From NCBI RefSeq assembly GCF_000744225.1, contig NZ_JQLN01000006.1:124001-188000 (forward strand): 64,000 nucleotides of DNA. Direction: 5' to 3'. The notes under the pieces were generated by a model. That model was not told the origin of the DNA. It saw only the letters and a list, made by a program, of their open reading frames with translations, and searched no databases. The position numbers and the translations under genes were made by a program. This DNA comes from Kitasatospora mediocidica KCTC 9733 (GTDB taxonomy: Bacteria; Actinomycetota; Actinomycetes; Streptomycetales; Streptomycetaceae). Shown piece by piece: positions 1 to 7,825 of this stretch (positions are counted from its first letter, which is position 1; each line of letters begins with the position of its first letter).

Positions 1-136
1 GGCGGTGATGGCCCGCGACGCCAAGGCGCAACGCGGCGAACTACCCACGCTCTTCTGCTCGTTGGCGGAGCCCGACGGTGTCGCGCCGATCGCCGGCTGG
101 GTCAGGGAACAGCTGGCCCGATGGCGCGCGCACTGA
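1..136 (+). CDS. ureG: Urease accessory GTPase UreG, C-terminal fragment
   Basis: Only the last 44 or so codons are in the window; the gene starts before base 1. UreG is the SIMIBI-class GTPase that drives nickel insertion into urease. The visible tail, running through AVMARDAKAQRG to REQLARWRAH and a TGA at 134-136, matches the usual UreG C-terminus. The stop lies inside the next gene: ureD begins at 121, so the two overlap by 16 bp, as expected for translationally coupled urease accessory genes. No catalytic motif is visible in this fragment, so the call rests on the tail sequence and on the neighbouring ureD. Confidence 0.85.
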   Translation, partial: AVMARDAKAQRGELPTLFCSLAEPDGVAPIAGWVREQLARWRAH

Positions 137-978
137 CGGCCGCCGCCGCACCGGTGAGGGGCGAACTCCCGGTGTCCGTCGCGCGGATCGTCGCGGTGCC
201 GGACACCCGGGAGGACCACGCCGGCACGCTCCTGCCGGTGCTCAGCGGCGCCGGTCCGCTGGCCCTGCGACGGCTGCGCGCCGGGCGGGGGCCGGCGCCC
301 GCCGAGGTCGCGCTGGTCGGTGCGATGGCCGCGCCGCTCGGCGGCGACCGGATCGCCGTGACGGCCCGGGTCGAGGCCGGCGCGCGGCTACGGGTGACCA
401 GCGTCGCGGCCACCGTCAGCCTGCCCGGCCCGCAGCCCGGCCCGGCCTGGTACGACGTCGAGTTGACGGTGGCCGCGGGCGCCACGCTGGAGTGGCTGCC
501 CGAGCCGGTCGTCGCTGCGGCCGGGAGCCACCTGCAGCTCACCACCCTGATCACCCTGGAGGCGGGCGCCCGGCTGCGCTACCGAGAGGAGCAGATCCTC
601 GGCCGGCAGCACGACTGGACCGTGCACGGGCGGCCCGGGCGGCTGACCTCGCGCCTGACCGTCCGCCAGGCGGGCCGGCTGATCCTCGACCAGCAGAGCG
701 ACCTCGGCCCGGGCGCCCCGGGCTGGGACGGCCCCGCGGTCCTGGCCGGCCATCGCGCGACCGGTCAACTCCTCACCGTCGGACTGCCGTTCACGGAGCC
801 AGTGCCCGCAGCGCTGCCGGTTCTCGCTGCGCTGCCGGGGGAGCGGGAGAGTCCGGGGGAGGGCCAGGGCGCCGTCGCCCTCACCCTGCCCGGCGCGGAC
901 GCCCGCCTCCTGCTGGCCGTTGCCCCCGACGGCCTGGTGCTGCGCCGGCTGCTCACGCAGCCTGCGGACCCGTCATGA
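121..978 (+). CDS. ureD: Urease accessory protein UreD
   Basis: A 285-aa protein of the UreD/UreH family, which acts with UreF and UreG as the scaffold that delivers nickel to apo-urease in the cytoplasm. Family features visible are the early RVEAGARLRVTS strand, the LEWLPEPVV segment near residue 120 and the RYREEQILGR stretch near residue 155. The start ATG lies within the end of ureG (16-bp overlap), which fits the common Streptomyces order ureABC-F-G-D. Its 3' end overlaps the convergent monooxygenase gene by 6 bp, so there is no room for a terminator between them. Confidence 0.93.
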   Translation: MARALTAAAAPVRGELPVSVARIVAVPDTREDHAGTLLPVLSGAGPLALRRLRAGRGPAPAEVALVGAMAAPLGGDRIAVTARVEAGARLRVTSVAATVSLPGPQPGPAWYDVELTVAAGATLEWLPEPVVAAAGSHLQLTTLITLEAGARLRYREEQILGRQHDWTVHGRPGRLTSRLTVRQAGRLILDQQSDLGPGAPGWDGPAVLAGHRATGQLLTVGLPFTEPVPAALPVLAALPGERESPGEGQGAVALTLPGADARLLLAVAPDGLVLRRLLTQPADPS

Positions 979-2577
979 CGGGAGTGCGAGGACCTGCCGC
1001 AGCACCCGGTGCAGCTGCCCGGCCGCGCCCGGATGCTCCGCGCGTCCGGCGATGTGGCCATCGGGGCGCACCAGCAGCGCGCCGCCGTCAGGCACTTGGC
1101 AGATCCGCCGCCAGCTCCCCGGCTGCTCCTCGCGCGACCGCCCGTCGTCGAGCGGACGGAGGGTGACGGCGAGTCCGGCCGCAGCGGCGTCGTCGGCCTG
1201 CCGCTGCCAGGCGTCGTCGGGCGCCTGGGTCACCAGTGTGAAGCCGGGACCGACCAGATCCAGGGTGGAGTCGACGCCGGGCCGTCCGGTGAGCCGCACG
1301 TGCGGCGCACGCGCGCCGGGAGTGCCGCTCGGACGATAGGCGGACAGCCCCGTCGGGCCCCCGTCGTCGCCACCGCTCGCCGCGCTGTGCCCGGGCCTGC
1401 CGGCCTCGCCCTCGCCGATGACGGCGCCGGAGCGGTAGACCGCCGAGAGCAGGAGCTCGTCGTCGATGCGGTAGCCGCTGCGGTTGCGGGAGTTGTCCAG
1501 CGAGATGTCGATCACCTGCCGGGCGACCGGGCGGCGTTCGGCCTCGTAGCTGTCCAGCAGTCGGGTACCGGCCCGCCCGGCCGTGATGGCCGCGAGCTTC
1601 CAGGCGAGGTTGTCCGCGTCGCCGATCCCGGTGTTCATGCCGTGCCCGCCGGTCGGCGGGATGACGTGGGCGGCGTCACCGGCCAGCAGCACGCGGCCGC
1701 TGCGGTAGGCGTCGGCCAGCTGGGCATCCATCCGCCAGGTCATCGTGTCCTGGATCGTCACCGGCAGCTCGGGGAGTCCGGCCGCGCCGCGTACCAGCTC
1801 GGCGAGGTGGGCGGGGTCGGCGAGGCGTTCGTCGGGCCGGGCCGGGTCGAAGGGGTGCTGGTAGATCCACCGGTGGTCGTTGTCCACCGCGAGGAACCCA
1901 CCCCCGCCGGGCCGGGTGAGGAAGTAGGACGCGCTGAGCCGGTCGGCCACTACCGGCCCGAGCGGTGCCTCGAAGCGGACGCTGAGGAAGTGCCCGAGCC
2001 CCACCGGACCGGCCATCGCGACACCGCCGCCGGCCCGCACGCCGCTGCCGGCGCCGTCGCAGCCGACCAGCCAGTCGGCCCGCACGACGTGCCGCGCGCC
2101 GGTGGAGGCGTCCATGAGTACCGCATGCACCTGGTCAACGTCCTGGCCGAACGACTCCAGCCGGGTCCCGAACCGCACTCGGTCGCCGCCCGCCTCTCTT
2201 GCGCGGCGCAGCAGCACCGGTTCCAGAGCGTCCTGGGAGCAGATCAACCCGGGGGAGGGGGTGAGCTCGGTACCGTCCTGCGCCGGTGACCCGGTCCCGT
2301 CGCGGACGAACTCCGGATCCACGAGGTCCCGTCCGCGATAGAAGAAGACCTGGTCGGCGGGGAGCCCGGCGGCGCGGATCGCGTCCTCGACGCCGCAGCG
2401 CCGGAACACCTCCATCGACCGGGCCGAGACACCACGCGCCTTGGGGTGCCGACCTACCTCCGGCCGGGCCTCCACCAGCAGATGGTCCACGCCGTACGCG
2501 GAGAGCAGCACGGACAGGGTCAGGCCCACGGGCCCGCCGCCCGCGATCAGCACGCGCGTCGTGGTCGGGAATCGCAT
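973..2577 (-). CDS. FAD-dependent aromatic monooxygenase (PheA/TfdB or polyketide-hydroxylase type)
   Basis: A 534-aa class A flavoprotein monooxygenase. It probably hydroxylates an aromatic or polyketide substrate with NAD(P)H and O2. The N-terminus has the Rossmann dinucleotide motif GGGPVGL at about residues 13-19. The second FAD motif LAGDAAHVIPPTGGHGMN lies near residue 300. The C-terminal region of about 150 residues resembles the thioredoxin-like domain of this family. The ATG at 2577 has a GGGAGA ribosome binding site. The gene is divergent from a CGNR zinc-finger gene across a repeat-rich control region (2593-2850), which suggests joint regulation. The substrate cannot be read from sequence, and no polyketide genes lie next to it. 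Confidence 0.85.
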   Translation of the reverse strand: MRFPTTTRVLIAGGGPVGLTLSVLLSAYGVDHLLVEARPEVGRHPKARGVSARSMEVFRRCGVEDAIRAAGLPADQVFFYRGRDLVDPEFVRDGTGSPAQDGTELTPSPGLICSQDALEPVLLRRAREAGGDRVRFGTRLESFGQDVDQVHAVLMDASTGARHVVRADWLVGCDGAGSGVRAGGGVAMAGPVGLGHFLSVRFEAPLGPVVADRLSASYFLTRPGGGGFLAVDNDHRWIYQHPFDPARPDERLADPAHLAELVRGAAGLPELPVTIQDTMTWRMDAQLADAYRSGRVLLAGDAAHVIPPTGGHGMNTGIGDADNLAWKLAAITAGRAGTRLLDSYEAERRPVARQVIDISLDNSRNRSGYRIDDELLLSAVYRSGAVIGEGEAGRPGHSAASGGDDGGPTGLSAYRPSGTPGARAPHVRLTGRPGVDSTLDLVGPGFTLVTQAPDDAWQRQADDAAAAGLAVTLRPLDDGRSREEQPGSWRRICQVPDGGALLVRPDGHIAGRAEHPGAAGQLHRVLRQVLALPS

Positions 2578-2592
2578 GGCTCTCCCTTGCTC

Positions 2593-2624
2593 GGTAACGC
2601 CTATAGAGTGATTTTGACGTTACC
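2593..2624. promoter_or_regulatory. Inverted repeat over the monooxygenase promoter
   Basis: GGTAACG at 2593-2599 is matched by CGTTACC at 2618-2624, an 18-bp-spaced dyad. On the minus strand the spacer contains TATAGG, a plausible -10 about 25 bases before the monooxygenase start. The dyad is therefore placed where a repressor dimer would block that promoter. Assignment as an operator is inference. Confidence 0.4.
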
Positions 2625-2626
2625 AT

Positions 2627-2850
2627 GAGAGCGAGCGATGCTCTCGATGCGTGCGACGCCTCAAAGGGAGAGCAGTGTCTGCAAGTGAGAGCACTGCTCT
2701 CTTTCGCGAGCGATGCTCAACGACAAGGGCGGTGTTCGTCTACCACGAGCGGCGCCATCCAATGGCGTGCGCCGCTCTCGAATGCGGTCGATGTTCGCTA
2801 GCGAGAGCACTGCTCACTGAAGAGAGCAGTGCTGACAAAGGAGAGCAGTA
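2627..2850. repeat. Tandem array of about 19-bp palindromic units between divergent genes
   Basis: GAGAGC occurs at 2627, 2668, 2687, 2803, 2822 and 2841. The 2668/2687 and 2803/2822/2841 copies are exactly 19 bp apart. Degenerate units keep the same register in between (2649, 2706, 2725, 2765, 2784). The best units are dyads: GAGAGC-N3-GCTCTC at 2687-2701 and GAGAGC-N7-GCTCTC at 2627-2645. A 13-bp block GCGAGCGATGCTC recurs at 2631 and 2706. The last units run into the ribosome binding site of the CGNR gene. The array is direct observation; that it is a multi-site operator is inference. Confidence 0.75.
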
Positions 2851-2851
2851 C

Positions 2852-3514
2852 GTGCCCGACGACCTGCGCGGGACCAACCCCCGTGGCCTCTACTTCGTCA
2901 CCGATCTGGCCAACGCGATCCAGGAGGGTGGCACGGTCGACGCCGCCGAACTCCAGGACCTGCTGGCCCGCCACGGCGGCCCGCCGTTCGTGCTCACCGA
3001 CGACGACGCCCGGCAGCTGAGCGAGGCCGCCGGCCAGCTGATCCAGGTCCTGCAGTTGCACGACGAGGATCGTGCGGCCGAAGCGATCAACGCCCTGCTC
3101 GCCCGCTACCCGGCCGAGCCACGCCTGACCCGACTGCCAGGCCGCCCCTGGTCCCTGCACGCCCGCGCTCCCGAGGACGCCGACCTCACGCACTGGCTGC
3201 TGTCCACCGCCGCCCTGGCCCTCGGCCTCTGGCTCAGCGAACGAGGCGGTTGCGCCTGGGGCCGCTGCGCTGCCCCCGACTGCGACCGCTTCTTCATCGA
3301 CACCGGCCGCCGCACCCCCCAGCGCTACTGCTCCCCACGCTGCGCCACCCGCGTCCGCGTCGCCGCCCACCGCACCCAGCGCAGCTCGGCCGGACCAGCT
3401 GTGCCTGCCGGACCCGTGACATCCGCTGCGCCTGCCGAACTCCCCGGTTCCGCTGCGGCTGCCAGCCCCGGCCCTGACCCCGTTGGCGTCGCAAGCCCCG
3501 AAGACCGCGCCTGA
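2852..3514 (+). CDS. CGNR zinc-finger protein (putative DNA-binding regulator)
   Basis: A 220-aa protein with an N-terminal ABATE-type helical region and a C-terminal CGNR zinc finger, a module regarded as DNA-binding. Four zinc-ligand cysteines sit at about residues 138-160, in the order CAAPDC, then CSPRC, followed by the basic RVRVAAHR helix. The name-giving CGNR is CATR here. I chose GTG 2852 because AAAGGAGAG lies 7-14 bases upstream and the conserved protein begins there. Longer in-frame starts upstream would only translate the repeat array. The Pro/Ala/Gly-rich tail after residue 170 is low complexity. It probably binds the upstream repeats, controlling itself and the divergent monooxygenase; that is inference. 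Confidence 0.75.
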   Translation: MPDDLRGTNPRGLYFVTDLANAIQEGGTVDAAELQDLLARHGGPPFVLTDDDARQLSEAAGQLIQVLQLHDEDRAAEAINALLARYPAEPRLTRLPGRPWSLHARAPEDADLTHWLLSTAALALGLWLSERGGCAWGRCAAPDCDRFFIDTGRRTPQRYCSPRCATRVRVAAHRTQRSSAGPAVPAGPVTSAAPAELPGSAAAASPGPDPVGVASPEDRA

Positions 3515-3616
3515 GATGCCTGTGGCGCCTTGGAGGTTGTTGTCGTTCTGAACTTGATGCCTGCACTTCCGCTGTTCAGGCATAGGGTCGGTGAGCCCGT
3601 GGCAGTGGTGACGTGC

Positions 3617-3790
3617 CGGGATGGCCCGCCACTTTGTGCCGTTGTCGACCAGGTAGCGGATCGCGTCCAGTATCGCCCGGTGGCAGTACGCCTTCGGCTG
3701 GCCGCCGCGGCCCTGAAGCCAGCGCGGTGCCGGTAACAGCGGCCGGACCGCCACCCATTCAGCCTCGGTCCTATCAGAGGGATAGCGTCG
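3617..3790 (-). pseudogene. IS5-family (DUF4096) transposase N-terminal remnant
   Basis: About 58 codons on the minus strand read as the N-terminus of an IS5-type transposase: RYPSDRTEAEW, then VRPLLPAPRW, then a DAIRYLVDNGTKWRAIPA block. This is the helix-turn-helix-like DUF4096 segment. Similarity stops abruptly after the AIPA motif, and no DDE catalytic part follows. It is a decayed fragment, with no start or terminal repeats that I can recognise. Confidence 0.75.
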
Positions 3791-4051
3791 CACACGTTCC
3801 CCGTGGTCGGCCGCGTTCCCGTACGCGTTCGCGTGCGCGTGCGCGAGGCAATCACACTGTCGGGCAGCCCAGTTGGACGGTTTCTGGGGCGAGACGGAAG
3901 ACTGCGGCACGGGGTCTCCTGCTGCACGTGGACTTCGACACCCACGAGCTGTGCAGGAGGCCCTGTCTCCATGCGCGCACGGGCCGCAGATCCCCCGACC
4001 GGGCGACAGGCGTAGAGTCGTGTGTTGCCAAGATCGGCAGCGGACTTGCTG
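3791..4051. other. Gene-free stretch with an alternating GC/purine-pyrimidine tract
   Basis: No credible gene is present. At about 3821-3846 there is an alternating run made of GTACGCGTTCGCGTGCG-like steps, a sequence type able to adopt Z-DNA. The rest is nondescript and lies between the IS5 remnant and the SMI1/KNR4-type gene. Confidence 0.4.
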
Positions 4052-4726
4052 CTATCTGCCCTGGTCATAGGCAGCCTCGGCGTCTTCGAGCCAGCTGAGG
4101 TACCAACCGGCGAAGTCCAGAGGAGAGCCGTCGGTGTGGCGCATCGGTTGAAGATCCGTGCCATTGATGCGATCGTCACGCCACATTCGGCCCCGCTCCG
4201 GCCCGGTCACGACCAGCCAGACCACCATCCCGCAGCCCTCATCGCACAGGCAAAGCGCCCCGGCTGTGCGGCGTGGGTCGTACTGCACCTCGCCTAGACG
4301 CTCCTCCCACTCCTCAAAGGCCGCGGCGAGATCGGCGAGGTCGTCGAACTCCTCCTCCAGGGGCCGCTCAGCGAGGATCCCGACCGTTGCCGCTGGATCC
4401 GCCCCTCCCGGGAACGGCTCGGCGAACATGCCCGGCTCGACCTCCTCGATGAGCTCTCCGACCCACTGCCAGCCTGCGGAGCCCGCGCGTCGCACCGGGA
4501 GGATGCCGTACGCCGGCCCGGCCCCGCCCGCTCCGACATGCAGGAGGAAGGAGCGATAGTCCTCGGGCAGGTCAACGTCCAGCCATGCCTCGAGGTCGGC
4601 CACCTCGGCGGCAGTCAGAGTGGCATCGAGCGCAAAGCCGTGCGCCCTCGCCCCGAACACCTTGTCGCTGCCTGGCACTGCAGTCAGAGCCAGAACCCGG
4701 TCGCGCACCCCAGTCCAGTCGGTCAT
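4052..4726 (-). CDS. SMI1/KNR4-family protein
   Basis: A 224-aa cytoplasmic protein of the SMI1/KNR4 (SUKH) superfamily. Supporting motifs are the helix LTAAEVADLEAWLDVDLPEDYRSFLLHVG at residues 50-78 and the following GPAYGILPV strand, the family signature. In bacteria many members are immunity proteins for secreted toxins or contact-dependent systems, but no toxin gene is adjacent. The ATG at 4726 starts the conserved part directly. It is isolated among mobile-element debris, so it may be an orphan immunity-type gene acquired by transfer; that is inference. Confidence 0.75.
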   Translation of the reverse strand: MTDWTGVRDRVLALTAVPGSDKVFGARAHGFALDATLTAAEVADLEAWLDVDLPEDYRSFLLHVGAGGAGPAYGILPVRRAGSAGWQWVGELIEEVEPGMFAEPFPGGADPAATVGILAERPLEEEFDDLADLAAAFEEWEERLGEVQYDPRRTAGALCLCDEGCGMVVWLVVTGPERGRMWRDDRINGTDLQPMRHTDGSPLDFAGWYLSWLEDAEAAYDQGR

Positions 4727-5030
4727 GGCGCCCGACCCTAGCGGCGACCCCGGGAGCTCAGTCTGTCCGGGGTGGCGACACCGACGACGATCGGGAAGTG
4801 CCGCCGTCGAGCTCAGCAAGATCCAGAGCACCCGACCGAGCAGCCAGCCTCGAACTCGCGACCATCAAGATCGGTAGAGCAACAGCACATAGCCTCAGCC
4901 GCCTGAGTTGCCCCGCTCCACCGGAAGTCGGGCGGACCGACTCACTGGTCGCTTCAGAATGCGGGGCGGGGTCGACCGTCACTCGTAAGAGGATGGCGGC
5001 TCAGGTTGAGACCGTGGGGAGGGAGCATCA
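4727..5030. other. Gene-free intergenic stretch
   Basis: I find no gene, RNA gene or clear repeat here. It separates two divergent small genes, so promoters for both probably lie inside, but I cannot point to convincing -35/-10 elements. Confidence 0.3.
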
Positions 5031-5339
5031 GTGGCAGAGTGGCGGCTCATGCAGGGCGACGTCCTGCTCGGCGAGCTCAGCGAGTATGGCTGTGACCAGC
5101 CCTTCTTCCTGGCGCGCTTTTCTCCTGGGCCGGGGTGGGAGAGCGCCGAGGGCCTGTTCGGGGCGCTGACGACTCTCAGCGGGCCGGACCCCGACGGGAG
5201 TCAGGCCGCTCGGGTCATGACGCCTCTGCGGGACCTGGAACTCACGCTCGTCCCCACTGGGGGGCAGCAGCCCTCGTTGGGCGTGTTCAGGAACTGCGTG
5301 CTGCGGATCGACGGGGACACGGCTCGCCTGCGCTACTGA
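5031..5339 (+). CDS. Hypothetical protein, 102 aa
   Basis: A short soluble protein starting MAEWRLMQGD and rich in Leu, Gly and Asp. I recognise no domain. GTG 5031 has a GGGGAGGGA ribosome binding site 8-15 bases upstream, codon positions show the expected GC bias, and the frame is closed by TGA at 5337-5339. These support a real gene, probably a lineage-specific Streptomyces protein. It is directly followed by a transposase remnant. Confidence 0.6.
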   Translation: MAEWRLMQGDVLLGELSEYGCDQPFFLARFSPGPGWESAEGLFGALTTLSGPDPDGSQAARVMTPLRDLELTLVPTGGQQPSLGVFRNCVLRIDGDTARLRY

Positions 5340-5344
5340 CTGAG

Positions 5345-5490
5345 TGGCCGGGCTGTCCTTCAGAGCCGTTGCAGGCAGGTGATGCACCATGCGCTTGGAG
5401 CAGCCCACGACCTGGATCGGGACGTCGCGCCAGGCCACCCCTTTGCGCGACGCGGTCCGATGCCGGGAGTCCCTCTCTGACAGTCTCGGC
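5345..5490 (-). pseudogene. IS5-type (IS4811/IS1647-like) transposase internal remnant, left of the IS3 element
   Basis: The minus strand reads SRKGVAWRDVPIQVVGCSK, which fits the RKGVSWRDVP...VGCS block of IS5-family transposases that follows the DDLWERI N-terminus. The matching N-terminal block lies on the other side of the IS3 element (6964-7117). This part is therefore best read as one side of an old transposase gene split by the IS3 insertion. No DDE motif survives. Confidence 0.55.
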
Positions 5491-5546
5491 TGAGACGCCC
5501 GGTATGTCGGGTTAGTCTGGATCGGCGAGACAGGAGTATCACCGGC

Positions 5547-5930
5547 ATGGCCAGCGCCACCCACCCCGAGCAGGACCCGGCACCGCGCCCGAAGCGGCGG
5601 ACGTTCCCGGCGGAGTACAAGCTGCGGATCGTCGCCGAGTACGACGCGGCCCCGAACGGGGAGAAGGGCGCGATCCTGCGCCGCGAGCGGCTCTACCACT
5701 CGCACATCATCGAGTGGCGGGCCGCCCGGGACGCGGGCGCGATGGCCACCTTGGTCGACAAACGCACCTCGCCGGCCCGGCCGAAGAAGGCCGCCGAGCA
5801 GGCCGAGCTCGAGCGGCTGCGCAAGAAGGTCGCCCGGCTGGAGAAGGAGGGCGCGCAGAAGGACGCGGCTCTGGAACTGCTGGGAAAAGCACATGCGCTC
5901 TTGGAAATGCTCTCCGAGAGCGCGGACTGA
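5547..5930 (+). CDS. IS3-family transposase OrfA
   Basis: A 127-aa protein with an IS3-type OrfA helix-turn-helix (RRTFPAEYKLRIVAEYD, residues 19-35, through HIIEWR near residue 55) that recognises the element ends. A leucine-zipper-like coiled coil at residues 83-112 (AELERLRKKVARLEKE) mediates OrfA-OrfAB contacts. Near the end is the heptamer G GGA AAA (5882-5888) in the right frame for programmed -1 frameshifting into orfB, which would give an OrfAB fusion reading GKSTCALGNALRERGL across the join. The frame itself is intact. Confidence 0.9.
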   Translation: MASATHPEQDPAPRPKRRTFPAEYKLRIVAEYDAAPNGEKGAILRRERLYHSHIIEWRAARDAGAMATLVDKRTSPARPKKAAEQAELERLRKKVARLEKEGAQKDAALELLGKAHALLEMLSESAD

Positions 5931-6948
5931 AGCGCGACGTCGAGCAGGTCGTCGATGAGCTGTTCCCCGGCTTGGAGCGCGAGTTGAGCACCACGGCCGC
6001 TTGCCGGCTGTCCGGGCGCTCGCGGGCCACGCACTACCGAAGACTCCATCCGCCCGCCCCCAGGAAGCGGGCCCCGCGCCGCCTTCGGCGCTGACGCCTG
6101 CCGAGCGCGCCGAGGTCCTGGCCCTGCTGAACCGGCCCGACTATGCCGACCTGCCGCCTGCGCAGGTCTGGGCCCGCGAACTGGACGAGGGCCGCTACCA
6201 CTGCTCGGAACGCACGATGTACCGGATCCTGACCGCCGCCGGGCAGAACGGCGAGCGCCGCCGCCTGGCCACGCACCCGGCCAAGGCCGTACCGCAACTG
6301 CTGGCCACCGCCCCGGGGCAGGTCCTGACCTGGGACATCACCAAGCTTCAGGGGCCGAACAAGGGCGAGTGGTACCACGCCTACGTCATCATCGACATCT
6401 ACAGCCGCTACATCTGCGGCTGGACCGTGGAACGGGCCGAATCCGCCGAGCGGGCAGAGGAGTTGATCCGCGAGACCATCGCCCGCAACGGCATCGTTCC
6501 CGAGACCGTGCACGCTGACCGCGGCACCTCGATGACCTCCAAGAAGGTCTCCCAGCTGCTGATCGACCTCGGTGTCACCAGGAGCCATTCGCGCCCCAAA
6601 GTCTCCAACGACAACCCTTACAGCGAGTCGCATTTCAAGACCATGAAGTACATGGGCGACTTCCCTGGAAGTTTCAACTCCCTTGCTGATGCACGTGATT
6701 GGTGCGGCGGATTCTTCTCGTACTACAACCACGAGCACCGACACTCGGGCATCGGCCTGCACACTCCGGCGTCCGTCCATTTCGGGACCGCCGACCTGGT
6801 CCGCGAGCAACGCGCCGTCACACTGGCCGAGGCATACACCCGTCACCCCGAACGCTTCGCCCGTCGGCCCAGACCACCCCGGATACCCGAGCATGCGTGG
6901 ATCAACGAGCCGAAGCAGGAGACAGAAGCCGCACAACAGTCTTCATAG
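5931..6948 (+). pseudogene. IS3-family transposase OrfB with a frameshift
   Basis: OrfB is the rve-type DDE integrase part of IS3 transposases. Its N-terminal region (DVEQVVDELFPGLEREL to HYRRLHPPAP) is in the -1 frame from orfA. From about position 6092 the protein continues in another frame (ALTPAERAEV onward). A net one-base loss between about 6070 and 6092 thus breaks the gene. The catalytic triad is otherwise present: Asp in WDITKLQGP, Asp in HADRGTS, Glu in NPYSESHFK. A sequencing error would look the same. Confidence 0.75.
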
Positions 6949-6963
6949 CATCAAACCGTCTCA

Positions 6964-7117
6964 TTTGACTTGACAGCTTCCGAGTCGCCCGGGATGACGA
7001 TGGCGCCTGTCGGCCTCGAAGTAAGGAAGCTATGCGCTCCCAGAGGTCATCAGGAGAAAGCTCAGCAGATACTCCGCGAACTCTGCCCAGATGCACCGTC
7101 AACCCGTCAACCACCAA
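6964..7117 (-). pseudogene. IS5-type transposase N-terminal remnant, right of the IS3 element
   Basis: The minus strand from 7117 reads MVVDGLTV..., then LSPDDLWERIASLL (7060-7019), the diagnostic start of IS4811/IS1647-like IS5 transposases. RRHRHPGR follows in a shifted frame, so the remnant also carries an indel. It is interrupted by the IS3 element, and the next expected block (RKGVAWRDVP) is found at 5345-5490. Confidence 0.6.
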
Positions 7118-7825
7118 CTGACCGACACACCGATCTCATTCTGAAACGATCAGGTGCGACACGAGGTCGCTCCAAGTAAGTAAGGGCAGCCAGGTGAAGG
7201 AGGTATCGATCGGCTGAACTTCGGGCCAGTGTCCAAGGCCCGTCCCCACGCTCACATGCGTCGCTGGCAACGGCGGGGTGTGAAGCTGAGCGTTCAAGCC
7301 CAAGGGCGCCTCGGCCATCGAGGAGCCACAGGCGAGGGGAAGGCTGGACGGGCGAACGCAAGTGAACCCCTGACGACGCCCCGTGATTTCAAGACCGCGC
7401 GATGGCATGCAAGCGGCGGTCACAGGACCCGGTGCTGAGAGGCACCAAGCGACCCTCAGGAAGCTGATACCAGAGGGGAGGACACCGCTGGTCCCGGGGC
7501 AAAGGGGGCGCCCACCCCAGCCGCGTCTTACTGGTGCGGAACGTGGAAACCCCGTCGAGGTCCAGGTGAAGAGCCTGGTAGGCCGACCGTAAGGAGAGCT
7601 GAACTCCCCGGCGGGAGAAGGATGATCCAAGAAGCGAAAGCCGGTGGGCCGAAAGGCCGGAGGAAACCGGGAGAACGGGACCTTCACCCGCTCCCGCATA
7701 ACTCGCCGGATACGGGCCCTGGTGGCCCGGCCCGAAAGGGAGCCCACGTGGATCGGGTGAGCCTTTGAAGTCACCGCTGCAAGGACGTCGCAACCGAAGG
7801 ACAAGTTAGGTACTGGAGGCGCGAA

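Larger units (their letters stand above)
5491..6963 (+). mobile_element. IS3-family insertion sequence, probably inactive
   Basis: A 1,473-bp element with terminal TGAGACG (5491-5497) and CGTCTCA (6957-6963), two overlapping transposase frames and a frameshift site, the IS3 family layout. I see no short target duplication: flanks are GGC on the left and TTT on the right. A 3'-flanking deletion or an old insertion would explain this. The element lies inside remnants of an IS5-type transposase. Confidence 0.8.

Noticed and set aside
2651-2851. Longer in-frame start for the CGNR protein
   Set aside because: The added 67 residues are a translation of the repeat array; a good RBS and the conserved start are at 2852.
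3791-4051. CRISPR-like or origin-like repeats in the alternating GC tract
   Set aside because: No regular repeat-spacer pattern and no DnaA-box cluster.
4830-4900. Possible tRNA fragment suggested by a TCGAACTCGCGACC-like string
   Set aside because: No acceptor stem or anticodon arm could be folded around it.
5340-5490. A second small gene downstream of the 102-aa gene
   Set aside because: The minus strand matches an IS5 transposase internal block, so it is a remnant.
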